Positions 35,062 to 45,022 of a stretch of 64,000 nucleotides of DNA are shown here, one piece after another. This DNA is from Corylus avellana (lineage: Eukaryota > Streptophyta > Magnoliopsida > Fagales > Betulaceae). The position numbers and the translations under genes are program-made. The notes below the pieces were generated by a model that was not told where the DNA came from, did no database searches, and was given only the letters and a program-made list of their open reading frames with translations. The stretch is from contig NC_081546.1 of assembly GCF_901000735.1 (NCBI RefSeq), positions 18,971,220-19,035,219 on the forward strand. Reading direction: 5' to 3'. The stretch's first letter is position 1, and each line of letters starts with the position of its first letter.

Positions 35062-35080
35062 GTATTGTGATTAAATCTAG
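34662..35080 (+). mobile_element. TRIM retrotransposon relic interrupted by a SINE
   Basis: The left terminal repeat starts TGTTAAATTATTTGATTAAA and resembles the 77-bp LTR of the intact TRIM at 44046-44263. It is split by a tRNA-derived SINE, after which AACA and the primer-binding site TGGTATCAAAGC (34852-34863) follow. A purine tract GGAGAAGAA and a decayed right repeat starting TATTAAAGTATTGCGATTTT at about 34978 are present. TAA microsatellite (35026-35059) lies near the end. Confidence 0.6.
34735..34847 (-). mobile_element. tRNA-derived SINE
   Basis: On the minus strand: a box-A-like stretch after GAGGTACCTTAATCGACAGT, then box B inside AGTTCGAATCCCC, then a G/C-poor body and an A-rich tail (plus-strand T run 34735-34750). 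The plus strand shows GGGGATTCGAACTAGTGACC. A sister copy is at 53009-53115. It is nested inside a TRIM terminal repeat. Confidence 0.65.
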
Positions 35081-36190
35081 ACATTGAGCCTTTGAAGGAC
35101 TGGAAAGCCAAAAAAGCAGAATGGAGAAGAGTTGAAAAAGAGAGAGAAGGGTCCAAGTTATTTTGTGGGAAGCTAATGCCTAATGGGACATGATTCTTAA
35201 ATTGTTGCCACGTGGCATACTTAAATTTCTCCGTAATTAGTTTTGATGTTAATATAAAAAGTGATAAATATATATTATATCATAATAATAATAATAAACG
35301 AAAAGAGGATGGTTTGTTTTATTTAGTGTGACGCAGGGCTAAAGCGAAAGCGTAGAGGAGGTGGGGCAGCCGGTGGTGTCAGCGCGCCTAACGGAAAGCA
35401 AATCCCACGTTGCCACCATTTACAACCACTAACCGAAAACCTTGACGGGAAAATAAATAAAAAATTAAATAATAATTACAAGTTGGCAATTATCGAGACA
35501 CGACTGACTCATCATCTGAGTCACTTTGTCAGCCTTTGGACCACCACACGCCCAATACAAATCCCATTCACATAAATACATAAACATATGGATAGAAATC
35601 TCAGCAAGACAGCGACAATGTTTATTGCTCCAATTGCTACTTAGAGACTTAAGAGTTTTAATTGACTTTTCTTTTTTCTTTTTTTTTTAATCGAGAGTTT
35701 TTATAGACTTTTTTATGAGAGTAATTGCTTGAGTAGCCTAAAATTTATTTGAATAAGTGATTTTTGTAAGATGGAAATTTTTAGCCGAATATGAGTTTAT
35801 ATGATCCACTTGGCCGAGTGAATGAGATTTAGATTCACTGGAATTTCAGTTTTTGAAATTTCAGATTTAGGCTATCTATTTTTTATCTAAGAGTCATTAT
35901 TCTGCCGCGTATCCCATTACTAATAAAATAATAAATATTTATTATTTTATTAATAACAATGACAATTGGATAGAAAATTGACCGTCTGAATTCGAAATTT
36001 CAGAAACTGAAATTCCCTAAGAATTTCAGTAGATCTTGATCCAAGTGAATGGCCCCGCGGTCCAAAATTTGTTTAGACAAGTAATTCATTTCATATGAGT
36101 TTTCTTACTATTGTTGTTCAAATTACTAGCAATTTGAACAAAAGATTATTAAAAACCCAATTCATGTCCGCATATCTCCCGATGAGTACA
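35081..36190. other. intergenic DNA
   Basis: 35330-35410 is richer in G and C (GCGAAAGCGTAGAGGAGGTG) without a recognisable frame. Near 35840-36020 GAATTTCAG-type words occur in inverted orientation, possibly an old foldback. No gene. Confidence 0.3.
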
Positions 36191-36438
36191 GAAAAATATT
36201 ACATATCACACAAACATTTCGTGGTCGTAGCGGGATCTACTATAAGTAGCCTGTATATCAGCCATAATTAAAAAAATGCACTCAATAGTTATTAGACCAT
36301 GTCATATCAACTTTGAAAAATATTACATACCACACAAACATTTCGTGGTCGTAGCGGGATCTACTATAAGTAGCCTGTATATCAGCCATGATTAAAAAAA
36401 TGCATTCAATAGTTATTAGACCATGTCATATCAACTTT
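36191..36438. repeat. 124-bp tandem duplication, two nearly identical copies
   Basis: GAAAAATATTACATATCACA starts copy 1 at 36191 and GAAAAATATTACATACCACA starts copy 2 at 36315. Only a few bases differ over 124 bp, so the duplication is recent. Confidence 0.9.
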
Positions 36439-37137
36439 ATAAGATATTTTATAAAATGATTGTGTAAATGTACCATTACTCTTTAAAAAACCTAAATAAA
36501 AATGTCGTATAAACTATTTATAAAATAAAAAATGTGATTTATTGCCGGAGAATGCTAATAATAGCATCTCTTTCCACCAAACAATCTTGAATAAATTACT
36601 CATGACATTGAAAAAATTAAAAAGAACAAGAATAAATAACTACCATATGAGGTGCTAATGAGGCCACATCAAAAGTAGCAGGAATTGTTTATTTATTTAT
36701 TTATTTACAGCTTTAAGGCTGAATTTTCAAACCACGTGCCTTTACTGTACAGAATTAACAATAGGCAGTCCACGCAAGCAAGAAGAAAAATACAAACGAA
36801 ACTCCGAAGAAGTCTTCCATCCACATTCCTCCATCCTTACAATTTACAGAGAGGATTAGAGAGAGTGTAACGACAACAGACAAAAATTACAGACTCAATA
36901 AGAAACTTCCCACAAGTCTCAAACCCTTTCTCAAGAAAAAAAAAACCCTTAAAAGCAAGAGAAAAGACTTTTGCTCTTTCTCTAATTTATTTTTCAAAAT
37001 TAAACATCTCTTCCCATCAACCATAATTTACATTATAAATTATAATTCCTTGAGAATTATAACACAAAATTAATAAGAACAAGAAAACATCCCCCCACCA
37101 TTACACATCAACCTCCTCTGCTCTTTCAACTCTTTGG
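36439..37137. other. downstream region of the 167-aa gene
   Basis: AT-rich. The 3' UTR of the minus-strand gene should lie in 36800-37137. No other gene seen. Confidence 0.35.
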
Positions 37138-38227
37138 TTAAGCCACAGCAGATATGCTACAGTTTCTCCTATCTGTGCCGAGGCAATCGAAGCCCTCGAC
37201 CCGAACCGTGGCGGGTTTGTGCCCGAAGTTCATTCGGACGCATCCTCGGCCTTTACGGGCGGAGGGCGAGGGTGGTGCAGCCGCCGCCGGAGGCGGAAAA
37301 GGGGTGGTGGCATTCTCATTGAAAAACTGGGCATCTTGGATTACAGGGTTAGAAGCCCTGCTTGGTGGAGATCCACAGAAAAATGGTGGCGAAGAAGCTA
37401 CTTGGTTACAGGATCTCTCCGCAGAATTTCCCTGTTGATGGAAAAAAACAGGTTCATTTTATTTTACTTGAAAGGTACATGGCAACTGTCACGTGCACAG
37501 CTGTATTACTCAAAGCAATCAACTTTGTCGTAAAGGAAGTAAATTAATTTAATTAATCAACTACAAAATTCTTGAATTAAATCGATTTTAGTTCATTAAC
37601 AGCAAATCTCTGGCTATATATACATGGTAAGCACCAGACCATATCTAACAGATATCCAGGCCAATCTGGACCATCCATTAAAAGAAAAAAAGTACAAAGA
37701 TAAATAAATCTCAACAATCCATTTATCATCATTTTTCCTTCTTGATTTGGGTCGGGAAATAAATTCAATCCCCATCTTGGGTTTTCAAGAAAAATGAGGA
37801 AATTAAAAAAAAAAAAAAAAAAATTCTAAAAAAAACCCACAAATCGAACACAAAAAGGAAATACTAACAGCAATAACTGCACAGAGACGAACCTTAGTGA
37901 GAATGATATCCAAAAGCTCTGTTCCTGCTCTTGAATCTCCGGTCTCTCTTTGATGACTGGCGACAAGCAAAAAAAAAAAAAACAAAATCTTAGGGAAAAA
38001 AAAAGAACAAAAAAGGAAAAATTCCCAAGTTCATAACATATTAACAATCCTACAAAAACATTTTTTGGTGGAGAGAGTTACTTGATGGGCCATCTGAAGG
38101 AGGAGGGTGGTCTGAAATGGTGATCGTTAAAAGAGGAGGGATCAAAGAGGCCCATATCCAACCGGCGAGGCTTAGGACAAACCACCGAGTAACCCTCCAT
38201 CCTCATCTCCTCCTTGCAGCCTGCCAT
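37138..38227 (-). CDS. conserved plant protein of unknown function, 167 aa, three coding exons
   Basis: Exons 38227-38082, 37956-37893 and 37431-37138 join in frame through AA|GTAACT, AAG|GTTCGT and consensus AG acceptors. The protein starts MAGCKEEMRMEGYSVVCPKP, passes WPINHQRETGDSRAGTELLD and IILTK, then SSPPFFCGSPPSRASNPVIQ, a Pro/Ala-rich stretch, GCVRMNFGHKPATVRVEGFD and CLGTDRRNCSISAVA. I recognise the PPR-free, motif-rich layout as a conserved small angiosperm family without known function; there is no enzyme motif, signal peptide or membrane segment. A 5' UTR intron (38274-38401) is likely. Intact frame, canonical splice sites and dense conserved motifs make this a real gene. Location and role are unknown. 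Confidence 0.8.
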
Positions 38228-38273
38228 GGCGTTTTTCTGCACCAAAATCTTCCAAGATCTGCACCCACCACGC

Positions 38274-38401
38274 CTGCACACACCCAAAAATTACTTCTTT
38301 TCAGACCCATAATTCATACCCGCCAAAAACAGAAAATTCTGTCACCCAAGTTCATTAAAGTTCAAGTTTTTTTTCTCATTCGTCAGCCTTAACTAACATA
38401 C
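38274..38401 (-). other. probable 5' UTR intron of the 167-aa gene
   Basis: On the minus strand CGGTAG|GTATGTTAG at 38402/38401 is a strong donor and GGGTGTGTGCAG at the 38274 side a strong acceptor, 46 bases before the start codon. Upstream leader sequence is GA-rich (AGAGAGAGAG near 38520). Confidence 0.55.
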
Positions 38402-38968
38402 CTACCGTTCTGGGCTTCTCTAAAAACCAAAAAAAAAAAAATTCTCTTGACCAAAATTTAAAACAGTCCATGAAAACATGTACGGATGTAAAACAAATAT
38501 GCAGATCTGACCCACAAACAGAGAGAGAGAGAGGGGGAGCTAACCGGAGTTCCTTAACCGCTCCTCTCAGACGAGGAGGAGGATGTCAACGGAGAAGGAA
38601 TAAGGGTTGGGGGGAGAAACAGAGCAAAGCAGAGATTTTTAGGAAAGAGAGAGTGAAAGAGACAAAGGAAGAGAGTGAATAAAGAGGTCGGCTTGAGTAT
38701 TCATAGACGGTACGAAAGAGGGAGTGTGGCAACCTAGATGAGATTCGCTATGGTGTTTGTGGGCACATGTTCTTCACTGTGGGATCGGGGTTTTCACCCG
38801 TGTGATTGGGTTTCCTCTGGGATTTCGTGCAGAAGGGAATCCTGGGAGATATGGGGAATCTTCGCCTTTATTTTCTGATGGAGGATAAAGGGGTCGGGTC
38901 TGGTCCACATGATGCATCCATGTCCCCTTTTTATTGGCAATGCTCTTTTTGAGATCTGAGCCTTTGAT

Positions 38969-39017
<49 letters not shown>

Positions 39018-39018
39018 T
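38969..39018. repeat. (CT)n(TA)n microsatellite
   Basis: About 26 bases of CT followed by about 24 of TA, roughly 740 bp upstream of the 167-aa gene start. GA/CT runs are frequent in plant promoters, but a role is not shown. Confidence 0.9.
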
Positions 39019-39274
39019 GTTTTAGGAAACTATATATACCTCTATATAATGTTTTTTTTTTCCCTAATGATTTAATTTTTACAATATCCTTAATCTACCA
39101 TTTTTTATTTCTTTTTTCTTTTCTTTTTTTAATTTTCTTTTTTTTTTTTTGTCTTTTTCTCATTTTTCTAATTTTTTTTTTTTAACTGTTGTATAAATTC
39201 TTTTACCTTTTTATTTATTATTTTGGACACGAAAGAAGGATATTTAAAAGACATTGCAAAAAACTTAAAATATT

Positions 39275-39525
39275 AAGAAGAATATTTGTAAATAAGGTGA
39301 TAGTTAGAAATAAATAAATGTGGATTTTTTCTTTTTCCCTATTTTGATAAATAGGACAAAGAGAGAGAAGAACACTCTTCCTCATCAATTTTGTTTCTGA
39401 AAAAGATCATTAGAATATTAACTTTAATAATAAATGGTGTCAAAAAAATTTTTTTTAATAATAAATGCTAGTTTTGAACTTGTAAAATATTTTTAGTAAA
39501 TTCAATGGTAAGGCTTTTAGTGTAA
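39275..39525. repeat. direct repeat, partner at 40810-41065
   Basis: Shares AATAAATGCTAGTTTTGAA, CATTAGAA.ATTAACTTTAAT and AAATTCAATG.TAAGG.TTTT in the same order with 40810-41065, at perhaps 75-80% identity. The pair brackets a hAT-like element. Confidence 0.65.
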
Positions 39526-39672
39526 ATAGTATTTTTTATTTTTTATTTTTCAAATTGTTGGCCAATGATTATTATTATTTTTTATTAATCTAGGATTTGT
39601 GTATGTGATAATTCAAGTGTTCGGTTTATCCATACGTTAGAACAAGAAAAGTCTATTATTATGCTTATTTGT

Positions 39673-40410
39673 AGGGTTGTAATCGGGTCTAGTATTGACC
39701 GTTCAAGTTCTGTTCGTTTAATTTTATTCTGACACACGTGATGAGTTCGAGCTTTATCACCAATGACACCAAACTAAATAATTTGTTCAAGCACAACTAA
39801 TGTATTTTTCGAGTGAACTCAAGCTTGTTCATAAGTTGCTTAATTAACTTATTCATTCTTTATGTACAAGTAAATATCATGATTTTCTTTTTTTTTTTCT
39901 TTGTAATCTAAACTAAGTATTAGTTAATTAATTATTGTTAAGATTTTATCATTTAAGTTAATTACAAAATTAACTTGAATTTTAAATAATTCAATCTTGA
40001 CTTTATAAGTATATTTTATAGTATATATATAAATTCATTGCGCGCGTGCACACACACATATGGTTATATATACAGATAAATATACCCATGTCCACAAAAA
40101 CATACATATATCTATATTAATACTCACAATAATAATAATTCAAACTGTACCAATTATATTAGGAAAATAATTCCTCTTTACTTAAGATGTTGCAATTATG
40201 AAATTAAAACAATACTATAAAATAATAAAAATAAAGTTATTCGAGATTATACAAGATTATACAAGTCAAGCCAAGTTTATATGAGTATAGTTCCTTTAAT
40301 GATCGAGTATAATTTTGTGTTCACGATCGACTCGTTTATTGAACGAACCGAATTCGAGTTGAGCGGGTATCGCATAAGTTGTCGAACAAACTTACTCATT
40401 TACTCTACCT
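39673..40410. mobile_element. hAT-like non-autonomous element
   Basis: Ends AGGGTTGTAATCGGGT and a right end of ACTCATTTACTCTAC type, with inner CGAGCTTTATCACC and CGAATTCGAGTTGAGCGGGT blocks. TAGGGxTGTAATCGAGC ends are familiar from plant hAT families. The 8-bp flanks TTATTTGT and CTATTTGT differ at one base, matching hAT duplication size. No transposase. Confidence 0.5.
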
Positions 40411-40809
40411 ATTTGTGTGTACAAAGTTTCTCTTTGTTATAAAAAAATTCAATAATGAGAATGTTTAGTCTTTTATAGTTAAAATCTTAGTGGTAACACT
40501 TCTTTCTTTCTTTTTTCAAAAGAAAAATGTTTACAAACAATATAAAACACTCAAAATTATTCTTACATTTACGTTACATCTAAATACTTTTTCAAATAAA
40601 AAACAATCGATTTAGAGACCTAAAGAGAAAACGATTGTTATGTTTGGCTAGAAAGCCTAGGATGACCCATCTATTAAAAGATAACTTAGGTGTGTCCCAT
40701 TACACTTGTAACTTATTAGAACTAAAATTAAAACATATGATTAATGCGGTAGAGAAACATTTGTAGTTTCAATGGTAGACTAGGGAGAGATTATAAAAAT
40801 TGAAATAGT

Positions 40810-41065
40810 AAGAGAAATATTGTAAATAAGGTGGCAGGGACAATGAGATAAATTAATGTAGTTTTCCTTTATTTTTTCTATATTGATTAATAAGAAAAAA
40901 GAAAAAGAAGACACTTCTCGCTATCAATTTCGTTTCTAAAAAACAATCATTAGAACATTAACTTTAATCAAATATAGTGTCAAAGAAAAATTTAATAATA
41001 AATGCTAGTTTTGAATTTGTAAGCCATTTTAATAAATTCAATGATAAGGTTTTTAGCATAAATGA
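40810..41065. repeat. direct repeat, partner at 39275-39525
   Basis: Second copy of the 250-bp repeat described for 39275-39525. It could be a segmental duplication or remains of terminal repeats of a larger element; no PBS or polypurine tract was seen between them. Confidence 0.65.
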
Positions 41066-41130
41066 TTTTTTTTTTTTTTTTTTTTTGGGTTACAGCATAA
41101 ATGGGTTTATTGAATTTCAATAAAAAATTT

Positions 41131-41494
41131 GGAAAAAATGCGAAATCAGTCCATGTGGTTTACCTGATTTGCAATTAACTCCCCATGGTATCAAAATGAA
41201 TTCAAAGGTTCCTGATGTATGCCAAAAAGACAATATAGTCTTTATAATTAAATTTCGTTCACTGATTTAACAAATTCTGGTAGCATGCAACGTTAGAGCC
41301 AATAAAATTGTAATGCTTATCCGATTTAAGTCAGTGTCATACTAATGAAATCTGTTAAATTAATGGACAAAATTTAACTGTAGGGACTATATTGTTTTTT
41401 TAGCATACGTTACGGACTTTCGAGTTCATTTTAATACCATGGTGAGTTAATTGCAAATCAGGTAAACCACAAAAACTAATTTTATATTTTTCCC
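41131..41494. mobile_element. Mutator-type MITE with long arms and 9-bp duplication
   Basis: 364 bp, arms of about 140 bp; GTGGTTTACCTGATTTGCAA in the left arm against TTGCAAATCAGGTAAACCAC in the right. Perfect 9-bp direct repeats TAAAAAATT flank it (41122-41130, 41495-41503). Confidence 0.88.
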
Positions 41495-41503
41495 TAAAAA
41501 ATT

Positions 41504-42450
41504 CATTAATAATAAAAAAAAAAGAATACATATTCTTTTATAATTAAAATCATAGTATTCTTGCATTTATAAACTTTTATATGTATTTTGAAGTATACCC
41601 TTTTGTTTTGGGAGAAGAAACCATGCATCCAATGTTGCTATATATATATTTTGATGATGGACTATATTGATTTTCAATCTGTCTTATTGGCCGTACAATG
41701 AGATACTTATGAAAACAAATGAATAAAGTAGAACAACTTCGCAACAAAGCATCCATCATAATATTGCCACCTCCATCCAAAGATTGATGCTTGATGCTGA
41801 ATTCTGCTTTGATATCTACAGTGCTACTCCCTCACCTGTCCCCCATGATTGTTATTGTTATCAAATAAGGGTTCGGATAGGATCGAGGGTATTTTGAGGG
41901 TCATGTTTATGTCTGCGTCCCTTGCATAAAGGGTTAGAGAAAGGGTTAGGGTAGAGTTACAGGGTCTTGTAATCAGGGCATGCTCTCTGTTTGCTTCCTC
42001 TATTTTGGTGATTGAACTGCTTTATACAGAAGAAGAAGACTGAGTCAATTTTTTGGGCCATGAATTGAATATCTATCAAGTTTGCTTGATATACAAAAAT
42101 GCCAAAAGACGAAATGAAGAATAAGATAAGAAGTTGTTTATTTTCTTCTTGTTGTTTTAGTAGGCACATAACCATGGGAAGCACATAGTTTATAGCTCAA
42201 ATAGCCCGATGTCAAGGAGAAGTTTCCAACATATTTGAACAAAAAAAATATATAATATAAATGAATGATTGATTTGTTTGCGTTTTTATTTTTTACCTCT
42301 TATTTTGAGAGAACAAGTCAAAGCCCATTGTTTTTGGCAGCACCCGAAGCTTCAAGGATGATTAGTTGCATACATATACTAAATTGGATGCGATCCTTTT
42401 TCTCCTAAGAGTAAGCGTTACAATTGAACCAGTAATCATGCTCAATTTAT
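41504..42450. other. intergenic DNA
   Basis: No gene recognised. Contains AAGGGTTAGGGTAGAG near 41949, a chance telomere-like word. Confidence 0.3.
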
Positions 42451-42537
42451 CGTTAAAATATTGATCAAATGATTAGATTTATATATTTTCATCAGTTTAA
42501 GTTTTTGGGATTAACCGTGATTTAACATAATATCATA
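42451..42537 (+). mobile_element. TRIM terminal-repeat relic
   Basis: CGTTAAAATATTGATCAAAT through CCGTGATTTAACA matches the 77-bp terminal repeat of 44046-44263. It is followed by TAATATCATA, a decayed TGGTATCAGA primer-binding site. No right repeat is recognisable. Confidence 0.5.
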
Positions 42538-42780
42538 GTAAATGTCTTAAATTCAAACTCTACTCCGTCATTCACTTCCCCAATTCATTTAAATATTCCA
42601 CATGTTACAAACTAGCTATGTTATGCTGAACTAAAAATAAGATGCAGCCTTCTCCTTGAACACAAAAAGCACAATATTGATCTTAACAAATTAAGAGAGT
42701 GTTTAACAGAAAATATATCGTTTAAAAGTGCGTTTTTAAAAAAGTTGCCTTAAACAGATCGTAAGCCAAACTCTTGACAG

Positions 42781-42782
<2 letters not shown>

Positions 42783-42841
<59 letters not shown>
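42783..42841. repeat. (AT)n(AG)n compound microsatellite
   Basis: About 28 bases of AT followed by about 31 of AG. Confidence 0.95.
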
Positions 42842-42846
<5 letters not shown>

Positions 42847-44045
42847 GATGATGCTTAGCACAAAAGATATGATCCCCCCATTCAAGGTGGAAAAGACAAA
42901 GATAGTTGGAGGTGGGAGGGCTCAAGTGGTGTGTAAGCCCACCCAGTCCCTTTCACAATCTCTTCATTGTTGCTGGCTTCAATTCATCCACATGCCACTG
43001 CCCAGCAATCAACAGGACTTTGTCATAGTGGTAAAGTGGCAATTTTTCATTAAATTTTTGTAATGTTGAGGTTAATAGGGCTACCTGCCCAACCAGTCTC
43101 TTTCACTCCCCCTTGTGCTCCCTAATTACTCCTTTTTTTTTTTCTTTTTTTTTTTTAAATGCTGAATAGGGGCTCTGGGACTTTTATTTATGGCTGACCC
43201 AAATTTGTTGGTCAGTGGGCCTTTGAAATGAAATAGGCAGTAGCATTGGATGGATTTGAGAGAGTTGTATCTAGAATGACGGCCAGTTATTGTGTTGTGA
43301 AATGACAGACAAATGAGAGAGTTGTATCTAGATTCTACCTTACTGTACTGATACTTCTAAGCAGTCTACAATGAGAAGCAACTAGAACCGGCTAGATTAT
43401 GTTAATACAATGACTATGCACATGTTGGTCTTATGGTCAGTTTATAAGTGTGAAGAAAAGTCTCACCACAACATGTTTAATTTTCAATTTGAAAACTCTT
43501 AAAGACAATTAAAGGTTAGAGTGACACATTGTTAATGACGACGGCACAACCTCTGATACTTAAGTCAATAAATATATCAAAGTAAAGTGATATGAGATCA
43601 AAAGAAATAGATAATACAACGTACTAGTATTTCGTCTCCTACCAACCTTATATAGGTTAGGTCTTAATTAATTTGGTCGTACGCCTGTATGAGGCGATTG
43701 TCGTCGATCAGCCATCGATTTGGCCTTTGATCATGCTAGAGACTGTAATCCACCTTACTTGTGGTGCTTTGGTAGATTTTGCCTTTATCGAAAACTCAAC
43801 GAATCCTGCCTTTTTGATAGGGGTTGAGGGGTCATTTTCCCTTTAGTAGGCTGCCTGGAGAATAGGTGCCTAAATAGGGATCTTCCCTCCTAGACTTGCG
43901 CTCCATACAATATTAGGTTTTGGTGGGCTTGCTAACCCGTTGGGGCCTATGTTTGGGCCGACCTGGTACCGCAGTAGTGAGGGCTTCAGACATGTGGAGC
44001 CTATAGGAGTTGATTGGGCTAAGCCTTAATTGTAACCGTCCCTTA
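42842..44045. other. intergenic DNA, unclassified moderate-GC block
   Basis: 43670-44040 has mixed composition (GTCGTCGATCAGCCATCGAT; GGGCCGACCTGGTACC) and no frame resembling a protein. It may be a non-coding part of a retroelement, but no ends were found. Confidence 0.3.
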
Positions 44046-44263
44046 TGTTAAAATAATGATTAAATGATTAAATTTACATCTTCCTATCAGTTTAAGCTTT
44101 TAGGACAAGTGATAATTTAACATGGTATCAGAACCAAAGTCCTGTGATTGTTGGGCTGGAAGTTTGAGTCCACGTGTGCGGAAGAGTGTTTAAGTAATGA
44201 TTAAGTGATTAAATTTACTTATTCTTATTAGCTTAAACTTTTGAGACAAGTGATAATTTAACA
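44046..44263 (+). mobile_element. complete TRIM retrotransposon
   Basis: 218 bp with two 77-bp terminal repeats (44046-44122 and 44187-44263), both starting TGTT and ending TTTAACA. TGGTATCAGA (44123-44132) after the left repeat matches the initiator-methionine tRNA primer site. GGAAGAG just before the right repeat is the polypurine tract. Perfect 5-bp duplication CCTTA flanks it (44041-44045, 44264-44268). It has no coding capacity and needs an autonomous LTR element to move. The repeats differ at several bases, so it is not new. Confidence 0.93.
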
Positions 44264-44268
44264 CCTTA

Positions 44269-45022
44269 TTCTCTTGAGCTACTTGTGCCTGCCAATAAAA
44301 ATTAAGAGGAATTATGGATGCCCATTCCAAATTATAACCCTACTCTATACTCCATGAGCCTAATGCTTGGCTTAGTAAGAAACAAATCGTTGCAGCAATA
44401 CAATTGTACTCAAGAGGAACCAGAGATTGGAATAAAAATTATGAAAAAAAAAAAAAAAAAACATAAATCAAATATCTAAGATAATAACGTAACATTTTTG
44501 GTTAAATCATTAAAGCCCATGCTGTCTGGTTACATCACAAAAGGTTGGATTTACTCCTTTATTTTTCTCCCTTCTCCTTTGTGGGGTCATCTGAGTCTAC
44601 AAAGTCCCTTGAGTGTACCATGTGCTGATGTGCTTGCGACCTTTTTATTCCACAGCAGCAGCCTTGATCATTCTTCTTTTGGTCAGCTCAAATCCCTTAT
44701 TGAAAACTGTAGTTAAAAAGCTAAAGTGAACTAATTAAAGCTACCCTTGTCTATATCTTCATGTTCCTTGCTTTGTCTTTCATCTTTCCCTTTCACTATT
44801 GATGAAATCATGTGCATAGCCAACCCATCTAAACTCTCCTTTCATGGATTCCATCTCTCCAAAATCCATGCCACCCACATGTAATTACCGAGATTTGCAG
44901 GGCCGCTTTGATTGTTTTTTTTATATTATTTACAAAAGGGTGTCAAGGATATTCATCATCTTGTGCAGTCATGCACATTCATTGTCTAGTCAGGAAGCAA
45001 CTTAGCAATATAATATGGTGGG
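44269..45022. other. downstream region of the DUF1666 gene
   Basis: No coding signal. An A run lies at 44443-44461. The 3' UTR of the minus-strand gene should occupy the right end. Confidence 0.35.
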
